The notes beneath the pieces are model-generated. The model was not told where the DNA came from. It ran no database searches and saw only the letters and a program-made list of their open reading frames with translations. A program made the translations under genes and the position numbers. Of a DNA stretch of 64,000 nt, positions 47,382 through 58,580 are shown piece by piece (position 1 is the first letter of the stretch; the number at the start of each line of letters is the position of its first letter). The stretch lies in the NCBI GenBank assembly GCA_025403435.1, contig CM046343.1:30476930-30540929 (forward strand), read 5' to 3'. Source of the stretch: Artocarpus heterophyllus. Its lineage: Eukaryota; Streptophyta; Magnoliopsida; Rosales; Moraceae.

Positions 47382-50300
47382 GAACAAGTTGATCTGAAAG
47401 AAGCATGGGACACTTTTGTCACACTTTTTTCACAGAAGAATGATACAAGACTACAACTCTTAGAGAACGAGTTGCCATTCATAAAACAGGAAGATCTAAC
47501 GATCAATCAATACTTTACAAAAGTAAAGTCATTATGCCATGAGATTGTAGAACTTGATCCTACGGCCCGTATTGAGAAACCAATAATAAAAAGAATAATC
47601 ATTCATGGTTTGAGACAAGAGTACAGAGGCTTTGTTGCTGCATTACAAGATTGGCCTATTCCATTGTCGCTTGTTGAGTTTGAAAACTTGCTTGAAGAAG
47701 CATTGGCGAAGCAGATGGGTGGAGTCTCATTGAAAAGTGAGTAAGAAGCGCTCTTTAATGGTAAGCGCAAAGAAAAAACCAAACAGAATATTGGGAAAGG
47801 GTCAACAAGAAATGATGACAGATCGGGATGTCATCAAGGGAGTTCACACTCAGGGGGAGCTCAGATGCAAGGCAACAAAGGTAGTTAATTCAAACAAAAA
47901 CAGAAGTTTGGCAGTAATTGTTACTAAAGTGGCAAGAAAGGCCACATGGCTAAAAATTGCTAGTCTAAGAAAAAGTCAGCAGAAAGTAATGCAGTGACTT
48001 CTAAGTCAAAGAGTCAAAGTGACGATGAGTGGAATGCCGAAGCGTCATTTGTTATTGAAGAGGAGGTGGTGCTCACAGTGACTACCACTCGACGGATTGA
48101 CTATGAGAAAGATTGGATCGCCAACTCTGGGTGTTCAAATCACATGATTGGTGATCAAGGCAAGATGCAAAATATGACAGAGTACAAAGGAAACCGTGTG
48201 GTGCTAACAGCCAATAATTCAAGGTTGTTGATCACTCATATCGGTAAGGCAACTGTTGTACCCCGATATAGTCATAATAAATTGTCACTTGACAATGCCT
48301 ATCATGTACCGAGCATGAAGAAAAACTTGCTATCAGTGGCAAATTAACATTATCAGGCTACTATGATGTGTTCGGCACGCATAATGTAAAAATGCATCAA
48401 GGCATCAAGATCTTTGGCACACCGACAATGGAAGGATATATATTAGAGTCTGCTTATGCAATGTTAGCAGAGTCTACTTGTGTAGACAAGACTCAAAAGA
48501 ATAAGACGATGGATCTGTGGCATGCAAGATTAGGATATGTTGGCTACTATAAGTTGAAAGTGATGATGCAGAAGTAAATGCACAAGGATCCTCCTCAACT
48601 TAAAGTTAGAACTGACACTGTTTGTATAGGATGTCAATACGGTAAGGCGCATCAATTGCCATATGAAGAATCAAAGTTTAGAGCAAAGGCATCATTGGAG
48701 CTAGTTCACTTAGATGTCTTTGGCCACGTCAAGCAACCATCAATTAGTAGAATGAGATATATGGTCACATTTATTAATGACTTGTCAAGATATGTGTAGA
48801 TTTTCTTTATGAAAGAAAAATCCGAAACATTTATAAAATTTAAAGAATTAAAAAAAAAACAGTTGATGGAGAAATTGGCAGAGAGATCTGGTGCTTGTGC
48901 ACAAACGATGGTGGAGGGTACACTTTAGATGAGTTTGAAGAATATCTGCGAGAATGCCAAATATGACATCAGTTCACGTGTGCAAACACACCGCAACAAA
49001 ATGCAATAGTAGAGAGAAAGAATCAACATTTTGTGGAGATATGTCAGAGCATGCTTCATGTTAAGAACGTATCTGGAAGATTTTGGGCTGAGTGTATGAA
49101 GATAGCAACTCATGTCATCAACAGGCTTCCTCAACCAAGACTTAGATTTACTACACCGTTTGAAAAAAAAAACTGTGGGGTACTAACCTATAGTTGGTCA
49201 TTTCTGAGTTTTTGGTTGTGTGCTACGTGTTTATGCCTAGTCACTTAGATAACAAATTTGACAAAAAGAAAATACGATATATCTTTGTGAGATACGACAG
49301 CCTAAAGACAGGGTGGAAGTGTTGCGACCCTACAAGTGGAAAATGTTACATGTCGTGAAATGTGGTGTTTAATGAAGCATCTTTGTGGTGGTCTCCACAA
49401 AAAGAGGAGTTACCGAATTCCAAAGAAATAGAAGATCAACTTAAAGAAAAAATAGGGGAGCAGATTGTTGAAGTAAGACCAAGCCCAGAAGCACTTAAGG
49501 ACCCTAAAAATGAGAATGATGATGATCGCATGGTAGCGACAAGTCCTTGGTAAATGGGTGTATACCAAAGATCAACAGAGGCGGTTTCACGAGTGTACAA
49601 CAAGTCCACAAACACCGCTTAGAAGGTCAACCAAAGTGAGAGGCCAAATCCCTGATACGCTAATGCAGCCATAGTAGAGGAAGGAAGTCTTAAAGAGCCA
49701 GAGACTTATTAAAAAGCATCTCATAGCTCTGAATGGGTAAAAGCTATGAAAGAAGAAATTACCACATTGGAGCAAAATAAAACTTGAAATCCAGTGCCAA
49801 AGCCTAAAGATGTTAAGCTCATCTCCTGTAAATGGGTATACAAGATCAAGACCTGCCCAGATGGATCAATTGAGATATACAAAGCTTGATCTGTGGTTTG
49901 AAGGTTCTCTCAGCAATGTGGACTAGATTATGAAGAGAAGTTTAGTCTAGTGGAAAAAATCACTACCGTGCATGTCATTCTTGTAGTTGCAACTAGTAAA
50001 GACAGGAAACTCTGGTAGATGGATATGAAGAATGCCTTTTTACATGGAGTGTTGGATTGACAGCTGCATGATTCAATTGAGGGGATTTGAGAATAGATCT
50101 TATCCAGAGTATGTGTGTAAATTGATAAAGGCACTTTACAGTTTAAATCAAGCGCCTAAGGCATGGTATGGTAAGATCGTTGAGTTTCCTACACAAAGTG
50201 GATTTGTCATGGCACATGTAGATTCTAGCTTATTTGTTAAAGCTAGAGAAGGAAAGTTGGCAGTGGTGTTAGTGTACGTGGATGACTTGATTATCACTAG

Positions 50301-50530
50301 AGACGACGAAGGAAAGATTCGCCAAACAAGAGAGAAATTATCTGTGCGCTTCCAAATGAAAGAGCTTAGTCAACTTAAGCACTTTCTAGGGCTACAGCTT
50401 GATTGTATACTGGAAGAAATATTTCTCTGTCAGTAGAAATATGCCAAAGATTTATTGAAAAAGTGTGGGATGCTTCAATGCAGGCCAATCTCGACACAAA
50501 TGGAACCAAATGCTAAGATATATAAATAGG
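47382..50530 (+). pseudogene. Decayed Copia element without LTRs
   Basis: Order of remnants: UBN2-type gag (47382-47744, LKEAWDTFVTLFSQKND and LLENELPF), a frame-shifted knuckle trace (GKKGHMAKN-like, about 47930), protease (48110-48350) with NSGCSNHM where the family has a DSG motif, GAG-pre-integrase (LWHARLGY), integrase (48680-49150, several stops), RT with [10 protein letters not shown] near 50020, and YVDD with flanking [10 protein letters not shown] near 50275-50310. Multiple stops and frameshifts. No LTR, primer site or target duplication was found at either end. It abuts an ABCC remnant at the left and another Copia relic in opposite orientation at the right. Confidence 0.85.
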
Positions 50531-50539
50531 CATTTTATG

Positions 50540-51950
50540 TAAGGGAGTAACCTAGAAAAACACAAGGGGAGGAATGAGGAACAAGTTTATAAGGAGCGTA
50601 TGGACGAAGTCATGGATAACACAAACAACCAAAGACACAAAGGTTAGAATAATTAGGTGGAGAATGAAACAAGAGGTGATAAAGAGAGGAGAGACGAAGA
50701 GTTTGAGTGGGCATCCGATTAATAAGATAGACGACAATAGAAAAGGCATAAGACCGATAAGATAGTTGCATGGATGCATGGGAAAGTAAAGATAGACAAG
50801 TTTCAATGATGTGAAGTATGTGGAGGAGAAGTTAAATGAAAAATACCATGTCAGGAAAAAAAAGAAAGATAATGCTTGATATTCCCCTCTTGTTGGAATA
50901 AAGAGTGACAATTTCTTATCGAAGTAGTTTTCAACATGAGCTTTAATACCAAATAAAGACGGTAGACACATGGGATTTTCTTTTGAGAGGGTAGAATCAT
51001 ATGTATAGTGAACTGATCAACAAAAATGATATAGTATTTAAAGTCATCAACAAAAGGAATAGGTGAAGTCTAGACATCGAAAAAAAAATGATTTGTAGAG
51101 GAGAAGAGGAGACAAGAGAGGAAACAAAAAATAGTAACTTGTGCATTAACAATCTTCACAATTGAAGTTTAAGGATAATGGACTCAATAACTATAAATTA
51201 AAACTAGAGATAATATGCCTAAGAATTGAAAAAGATGGATGACCTAATCTATGATGCCACTCGGATGAAGTGGTCTTGACACTATAGAGTAAGCGATTAA
51301 CGGAGTAGACTTGAAAGAGGAAGTTGGCCGCTCGTATACACCATTCTTAGTCTGACCCTGCAAAAGAATTGCCCCTATGCGTAGATCCTTCACATGAAAA
51401 GAAATAGGTAGGAATTCAATGGAAATGTTGTTAGTTTGATAAAATTGAGAGATGGATATAAGATTCTTTTGCATGGTAGGAACACAAAGAACATTATTTA
51501 ATGTAATCGATTTAGAGGGAGCAGAGAGGGATATAGAACTAGTATTGGTGATAGGAAGACCGGTGTTACCTCCGATCGCAATGTTGTCAGGACCGTCATA
51601 TGGAGTAGGAGTGGAGAAACTCCTCAAGTTGGTGGTGACAAGGTGAAATGCTCTACCATCAAGGAGCCAAGGTGCATTGTCTGGAGTGGTAGTGGCTGAG
51701 GTTGTCGTGGAACTCGTCGAAAGAACGAGCAATGTGGTACTTCATGTCCTTGTTGATTGCATACTTGATAAACAACAATTTGACATTGATCAAACGTGTG
51801 TCCTTCTTGACCACACCCTTGACAATATGGAACTATTTGAAACAATAAGCATTGTCGAACTGTGTGTTCATATTGTTTACAACCTTGACAACGACCCCTA
51901 TAGACCTTTTTTTAAAGCGACGGCAGCCAGTAGGGTGTTGTAGTAGCAGC
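50540..51950 (-). pseudogene. Decayed Copia fragment, opposite orientation
   Basis: Read right to left: two zinc-knuckle-like motifs (CQGCGQEGHTFDQC near 51810, then a second C..CxxxGHxxxxC-type), a protease region (51732-51244) with the flanking motifs NVLCVPTMQKNLISISQF intact but the catalytic DSGATHH replaced by DGRAFH, and a badly decayed integrase (50971-50552; only a block like VENYFDKKLSLF is recognisable). The protease flanks differ from those of the other Copia elements here, so it belongs to a different Copia lineage. Confidence 0.75.
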
Positions 51951-52242
51951 GGGTGTGATGTGGCGGCAGCTATAGGGCGGCAGCTAGATGAAATTGTAGG
52001 AAACAAGTACGTAATATATATTTATGGCGCACAATAGTGACAGAGTCATGGTATAGAATGGTGGTAAAGCCCCATATCAATGTAGCTTCTTCTCTAAGGT
52101 CTAAATCCAACCATTTGTAATATTATTCTTTATTTATTTGAAAATGCTATTCTTTATTTATTTGGATAGGAAAATATAGAATCTTAATATTTGCAAAAGT
52201 TAAATAATAAATGATATGTTATTTAATATCTTCGTGATACAC

Positions 52243-52730
52243 ATCTATAAAAGTGAGAATGATTTGTTTTGGCATTATTCCATATGTCTCTTCCATATTA
52301 CTCCAGATGTCTTTATCATATCTTTTTTTCTTTTTTGTTGAATAGACTTACTCCACTTGTCTTTATCACAACCTCTCTTTTTTTTTTTAATGGGCTCTTT
52401 TTTTTTTTGCTTTTACTTCTTTTCATCTTTTTACTTTTTTTCTTTTTTATTTCTATCGTTTTCCTCATAACTTTATATCTATTTTTTTTCTTTTTTTATC
52501 AAACTGAATATGCACGCGCTTCTTTCTAGTTTATTTTAAAAAGTTTCAAAAATATGATTTTTTTTCCTCATTCTCTCCTAGATTTAACTTTGGGATCATC
52601 TCTTACCCCATCCTATTTTTTTCAATTGAGTTAGTATCAGTTCACAAAGAAACAATAGTGTTTTCTTTTCTATATATATATATATATATGAGAAAATATA
52701 TATTTATGATTTATCTTTTATATATCTTTA
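52243..52730. repeat. Left copy of a ~450-bp imperfect direct repeat
   Basis: Shares with 53492-53930, in the same order: ATAAAAGTGAGAAT, a GTCTCTTTCATATT-like block, GTGTCTTTATCA, a long T-rich tract, CAAACTGAATAT, TTTAGTTTATTTTAAA, TTTAACTYT, and TTTCTTTTCTATATAT followed by TTTATGATTTATCTTTTA. No ORF of interest. Confidence 0.8.
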
Positions 52731-53120
52731 ACATAAATATAAAAAAGAGAATAAGTTGCTTAAAACTTGAAAAGTTTCATAGTTTCTTTTTGCTAACATT
52801 TTTTTCAGCCGAAACATTTTTGGCTTTTCGAAACTTTTTTTTTTATCATTTTAAGTTGCTGAAACATTTTTTTCCTTTATTTCCCGCCCGAAACGTTTTT
52901 TTTCTTCCAAAACATTTTTTATTTTTGTTGTTTTTCTTATTTTATTTCATTTGCTTTTATTTTAATGGATTGTTTTTACTTTTTTGCTTAAACTTCTTTT
53001 TATCTTTTTTGGTTTTTCTTTTGTTATTTCTATTTCTTTTCCTCATAGATTTATATCTATCTTTTTTAACCAAACAAAATATGTACTTGTGTAGCGCATG
53101 ATTCTAACTAGTACATATAG

Positions 53121-53491
53121 GGCCCGTTTTATACAATTTTTGCATGTACTTTTAGTTAGTAAAAGATGAAAAATAAAAGCTGTATTTTTTTAAGAAGTAT
53201 TTAGAATCACATTTTTAAAGAAGATTTTATAGGTCAAAATGTTTTAGTTGTTTTTAAAACTTACAAAAATATTATATTTAAGCTTATAATTCATTATTAA
53301 TATTCTGGTGTAAATTTTAAAGTTTATTTTCAAAAGTGCTTTTTCGAAAAAAAAAGCCACATTTTATGGCTTGATAAGAAGCATTTTTGAAGAACAAAAT
53401 CATTTTTGACATATCATTCAGACACTTCTAAAAACAACTTTTAGATTCAAGAAATCAAAAGCAGCTTTTAAAAAGCCCCCTCAAACATACC
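53121..53491. mobile_element. MITE-like unit between the direct repeats
   Basis: Left end GGGCCCGTTTTATACA and reverse complement of the right end GGGTATGTTTGAGGGGGC are similar. Inside are AAAAGCAGCTTTTAAAAAG-type hairpin blocks typical of short non-autonomous DNA elements. No ORF. Ends are approximate. Confidence 0.45.
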
Positions 53492-53930
53492 CATAAAAGT
53501 GAGAATAGATTTTCTATATTGCTTCATGTGTCTCTTTCATATTGTTCCACGTGTCTTTATCACGTCCTTATTTTTTCTCTCTTTTTGAATGGACATTTGT
53601 GTTTTTGCCTTTTCTTCTTTCCGTCTCTTTGCCTTTTTCTTTTTCATTTCTATCTTTTTCCTTGTAGCCTTGTACCGATCTTTTTTTTTTTTCCAAACTG
53701 AATATAAGCACGTGCTTCTATTTAGTTTATTTTAAATAATTTTTAAAATCTGATATTTTTCCCATTCTTCTAAAAATTTAACTCTAGGATCTTCTTTTAA
53801 CCTATTCTATTTTTACCAATCGAGTTCGCACCAGTTTACAAAGAAGTAAGTAGTGTTTCTTTTCTATATATGCTTGAGAAGATATATATATTTATGATTT
53901 ATCTTTTACATGCAAGTACGTACGTATGTT
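53492..53930. repeat. Right copy of the ~450-bp imperfect direct repeat
   Basis: Homologous to 52243-52730. It has fewer TA units and several substitutions. Confidence 0.8.
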
Positions 53931-54551
53931 TTAATGGCTAAAATAATAAGACAAAATGACATATTTACTGGTAAGAATATATAATGCATTTTTAGCTAAT
54001 TACATGAAACTCCTCAAACCTCATCGCGTGACTTTGTTCTAATTTGATGAATAAGAACTCGAATTAACAGAAACGACACCGTATCACGCGACGTAATGTA
54101 AATAAAATTCTCGTTATAGGAGTGCATGTTTTTGAACATTAGATATAGCCAATATAAAACAAAAGGAGACACTTTAAAATATTTGCTACAAATTTCACGG
54201 TGAAAAAGAATTTATTAAAAGAGGTACTGGTAATTTCTTGGCCTCTTTGTACATCCTGTCTCCCTTATTTGAAAGGAGAAAACGTTTGAAATCAAAACGC
54301 ACAAAATTTTGCAACAACAACTGACTTCTCAATGAATTTGCTATCAAGAGAGTTTGATTTGATGCACTAACAGAAACTAAGAAACATGGCACAACAAAAG
54401 CAAATGTTAAAAGCAATGGAAATTCAAGGGGAAAATAATAAAAGAAAAAACGCAACTCCTCTGGAATATTTTTGAGCTGGGTTCTGAAGCAAACTCCCGT
54501 TGTTGCTCTCTGTCAACGTTTAAATTAAATTCGAGACTCCTTTGAATTTAG

Positions 54552-56575
54552 TTACAAAAAAAGCCTTCGGATGTCACTGAAGTTTGAACGTAAAGCCGAG
54601 AGGAATGCACCTGCAAAATAATATTGGAGTATCCTCATTAGCAAGTCGTCAAAAACAAGAACAGAAATCGACTGTCTATGGCTAGTTGTACGTAGTGCCG
54701 CCGAATGCTAAAAAGACGAACAGAAAAACAAGAGAATTTTAACAGAAAACCGATATTATTGTGTGGTGGTGGTTAAATATTTGCTCTCAAAAGTGACGAG
54801 CAAGACATGTACTGCCATCTATTGGTCATCAAACCAGTAACTGTTACAATGAAAGTAAAGGCTTGATTGGGAGCTCGATTGGAACCGTTGGTTTCAACAA
54901 ATAAACAATGCAAAGCTCTTAGCAGCTACACTAAATTGCTACAATATAACGCTTTTATATGCTACAGTTCCAAACTAGCGACTTCAGTTCCAAGCGCTCT
55001 CTCAAGTCTACCTCATCTAACTCACAACATCAATTTATTCTAGCCCCACAAGATTCATGTCTTAAAGGAGGACAAACTTGAGCTATATTGCCCCCAAAAA
55101 GTTGGGGCATATCATTAACTAACAGTTGTTGCTATTTTAAAGGAGTCCTATACTTTTAAGTCAACTTTTTTAACGCCACAATGGCAAGATTGCATCCATG
55201 ACGCGGCCTACTAAATCAAGACTGAATGAGATTGATCTTAGTGACACTAAGACAAGTGCTAAATTTCCAAATATGCAACATATCTGAAACTTGGAAGTTT
55301 TGAACTAAGGATTGTAGCATTGAGTACCTCCTACTTTGCCATCAAAAACACGGTGATCGGCAGACAATGTCAGGTTCATTTTGGTGATAGCTGCAGCCCT
55401 TTCGACTCCTACGGGAGACATAGAGTAAAAGTCACGTTTTATAGCCTGCAATCCTCAGGGCACCAAATATTTAATAGCGTACAATAAGAGACAAATATCT
55501 AAATCTTACCATCACTTCCAACTACTGGCTCCACAACTTTATTGCCTCTGCCTACCGCAAGGATACCAGCCTGCAAAAGTCGAAAGACTAAGCAAGATTC
55601 GGGACAATAACACCAAATATCTCATCGATGTTCAACTAGTTAAAGAGGTAAAAAGGGATTGATAAACGCTATAGTAAACAAAATGGAGTTAGGTAAAGAA
55701 CCTGTGGAGGGTTTATAATCGCGCAAAAGTTGTCCACTGGAAACATTCCTAAGTTTGAAATGCTGCAATGAAGATTAAAGAGAGTTACAATTATTGCTAT
55801 AAACAAAAGAGAAATACGGAGATTGAGGCAAAAACGAAAAGGAAATTAAGAATAATTGTCAAAATTCACCTGAAAGTTCCTCCTTGGAATTCATCTGGTT
55901 TAAGCTTCCCTGCCCGAGCCTTCTCAGCTAATTCCTTTACCTGAGTTAGAAAGTTTTGAAAGTTAAATAGGATGAAGTATAAATATACGCTCCCAATAAA
56001 AGTGTCAACATAATGAAACAGATATTGAACAGAGAATCTCCAAGGGTAACTTGACTGTCTAATTAATTCCTATCATTTAAATGGCTCAAAATTTCTTTGG
56101 CAGGTGTCAAAAAACATACCAAACAAATTACATGGATTAAATGATGCATGCCGCATATTGCATCAGACTTTTTTTTAGCCCCAAGTAAGAAGAAGAAGAT
56201 ACAGAACGAAGGAAGAACAGGGAATTAAAATTCTATAACAACAAATTGAAAGGCATGGTAGTGGAGTACCTCTGAGGAGATGGCTGAGATACTCTTCTGG
56301 TCAGCATTTCTCACTATTGGAGTCATCAAACCCTGGAACAATATACTTGTCACAATGTGATTGGATATGGTATAAACCCTTAAGATTAACTAATAGCACC
56401 AGTATTACCTTCTCAGTAGCCACTGCAATTGAAATATCAACAGATTCACAAGGAATGACCTCCCCTTTCTCAGCATCCCAGTAAGCTGCCATGTATCAAG
56501 TCAGAAAAGCCATTTAGAGCGTGAAACAAAATTTAAAGTGAGATGAAAAATGTATCAATTCAGCAAATTAAGATT

Positions 56576-56610
<35 letters not shown>

Positions 56611-57977
56611 AAACATTAGGACATTGGACCGGAATTTAATACAGTGAAAATAACATTATTTATTTATTTATTTTTACGAAAGAGCAAAACTTCTAGTCTT
56701 TTTAATGCGCAAACACATATGTTGATTAAATTTCCAGGGGAACACCCTTTGCTAATGCAATCCAGGAACTCAAAAGGGGTATATGTGTTGAATGGACAAT
56801 TTACAGAAGGCAGGTTGGGCATGCTCCAATAATAGGAAGAGCAAAAGGGCAAAAACATAGCAGAAATCACCACAATCACCAAAGTGTCAAATCACATTGT
56901 GTAATCTAATTAATAACAGACAACAAGATGATCAATCCCCACCCTTCCCCCAATCACCAAATTGTAAAATCACATGGCCTAATTTAATTGGTTATAGACA
57001 ACATCCCTCCCTCACCCCTAGAAATGAGATCTACTTCTATGTAAAGCTCATTGTATAAGCACAGCCCAAACAAACGAAATAGATATATCACCCTAAAGAG
57101 GCAGCTCATCAAGTAATTCTTTGGAAACATTACGTGTGTTGATAAGTTATTACCATTAGCTTCTGGTACATTTCTCAACGCAACAGCCACCGCTTTAATC
57201 ACAATGTCATTCACTGAAACTTTAACATTATGCTGCTCTGCAATTATGGAAACGATGAGAATGATCCATCAGGTTTGAAGTATGACAAGAGGGGACAAAA
57301 AGGAACAATGAGAATTATGTTATATACCTTTGAGATCCTTTCTAAGTGAAAGAAGAGGATCCAGTACAACCTCTGATACACAAAGAATAAGAAAAGTGTT
57401 ATATACGGATTAGTTTACATCAACAGACGTATAATAGAGCATAGAGGATCATTACCTGATGATAAATACAAGTGTGGTGTATTTTGTTTTGATTCCAACA
57501 GCCTTCTAGCAATCACCTGCAAAACAAATTACAATCTTATAATGAGTTATAGACCCTCCACTTTGAAACAAATAATTAATCTCATATATCTTTCTTATAG
57601 TAAGAGTAGTTATGTTTTATAAAATTATACACAAAAAAATAAAATAAAATAAAAAACAAGCTTTTGATTTTCACCAAAGGAGAACAATAAATGCTGTTAA
57701 TCAAATGCTGTTAATCAAATTGCAGGCATATACAAACCACCTGTCAGATGAGATTAAGCCTACCTTCCTTATTTGACTATTTGGAAAATCTTCAAAACTG
57801 TCTTCCTTTTTCGGGTGGGATTTTGTTCGTGGTGATGATGCTAGAGCAGTACCCCGTTGGACTTGAGGAAATGGCGTTGTCTTTTCTTTAGACGAAGAAA
57901 CTTTTGAAGATCCTATTCCAGCACTGATTGCAGCTAAAACATCCCCTTTTAATAATGTACCGTGAGGACCTGATGCC
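54552..57977 (-). CDS. LTA3-like: Mitochondrial pyruvate dehydrogenase E2 (dihydrolipoamide acetyltransferase), 3' half, cut by a Copia insertion
   Basis: Eleven exons in phase: 57977-57764, 57516-57456, 57372-57328, 57237-57154, 56485-56409, 56332-56270, 55940-55870, 55762-55702, 55570-55510, 55408-55328, 54610-54552. They encode 291 residues. Visible are the C-terminal half of the E3/subunit-binding domain ([17 protein letters not shown]), a Ser/Pro/Lys linker, and the complete acetyltransferase domain: [61 protein letters not shown], and the catalytic [14 protein letters not shown]2 forms the core of the complex and transfers acetyl from lipoate to CoA. The wording matches the plant E2 form with ALRNV and SADHR rather than the SCDHRVIDG form. 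The 5' part (targeting peptide, lipoyl domains) is not in the window: the Copia LTR begins at 57978, in or exactly at the edge of this first exon. No stop or frameshift is present, so the half gene is well kept. Confidence 0.88.
54886..54990. repeat. Short dispersed AT-rich repeat (MITE-like), second clear copy
   Basis: Contains AAAGCTCTTAGCAGCTACA and a TATATGCTACAGTTC block, followed by ACTTCAGTT, as in the copy at 30831-30922. Confidence 0.5.
56579..56608. repeat. (GA)n microsatellite in an E2 intron
   Basis: About fourteen GA units between the exons at 57154 and 56485. Confidence 0.9.
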
Positions 57978-58368
57978 TGTTGGAAACAAAGTGCGCAGCG
58001 GAATTTTGAAAATTTTTCATCAGAGTATTTTCCAAAATACAAGTATGACATGTTATATGTATAAATTAAACAGATCTTACTAACCTCAGTGTGCCGAAGA
58101 ACTTCCGCGACCTGTGTAGAGAAGTAACGTTCCAGAAGAGCCTCAACCAACTGGTCTTCTTTGCTATTCTCTATCCACAACCGGAGTGAGTGTGGGCTCA
58201 CACGTACAGCTCTTCCACCGGTGACTCTCCTTCCAACCAATAGAGAGAACCCAAAGCTAGTGTTCGTGATTTGTGAACAAAAGCACTCAGGGAGTTTTTA
58301 GATGCTCACTAGAAGAGTATCACGCTTAATCTCTCAAATTGATCTGAGTAAATCATTAGACTCACTCA

Positions 58369-58377
58369 CTTTTTATA
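58369..58377 (-). promoter_or_regulatory. TATA box of the Copia LTR
   Basis: Minus-strand TATAAAAAG with CCAAT just upstream. The expected transcript start is near 58345, leaving an R+U5 of about 370 nt. Confidence 0.6.
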
Positions 58378-58494
58378 CCTATTGGTCCTTGGGGTCAGTC
58401 CATATCAGATTAGGTCTCAAAAATCAAAATAGAATCAAGTTCGGATCAATATCTGATAAGATACGCGTGAAAAACGCGTAATCTTAGCTGTCGC

Positions 58495-58580
58495 GGTCGG
58501 CATGCCGAACTGTGAGATAGGCAGGCCGAACTGGCCAGTTCGGCAGGCCGAACACGTCATCCGGCATGCCGAACTGCCGA
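58495..58580. repeat. GC-rich palindromic motif array in the LTR promoter
   Basis: Four copies of GGCAKGCCGAAC (K is T, G, G, T in order) occur within about 85 bp. Two neighbours create a perfect 18-bp palindrome, CCGAACTGGCCAGTTCGG, at 58526-58543. The surroundings are AT-rich. Confidence 0.85.

Larger units (their letters stand above)
52000..54550. other. AT-rich repeat field and E2 3' flank, no gene seen
   Basis: Phe- and Leu-rich frames here are products of T-rich low-complexity DNA. The field holds an imperfect direct repeat (52243-52730 against 53492-53930), a partial third copy (about 52955-53118) and a MITE-like unit between them (about 53121-53491). The stretch 54195-54551 is probably the 3' UTR and flank of the E2 gene. 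Confidence 0.6.

Noticed and set aside
47382..49553. A series of medium plus-strand frames considered as separate genes
   Set aside because: They are consecutive pieces (gag, protease, integrase) of one decayed Copia element separated by stops.
52269..53701. Phe/Leu-rich plus-strand frames that could look like membrane proteins
   Set aside because: They are translations of T-homopolymer-rich repeats; no conserved motif and no gene structure around them.
57765..58240. A single long minus-strand frame joining LTR sequence to E2, as if it were a native first exon
   Set aside because: The part right of 57978 belongs to the 2-kb Copia LTR (TGTTAG to CCAACA, next to the purine tract of the intact element), so it is not native E2. 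It is kept only as a possible chimeric product.
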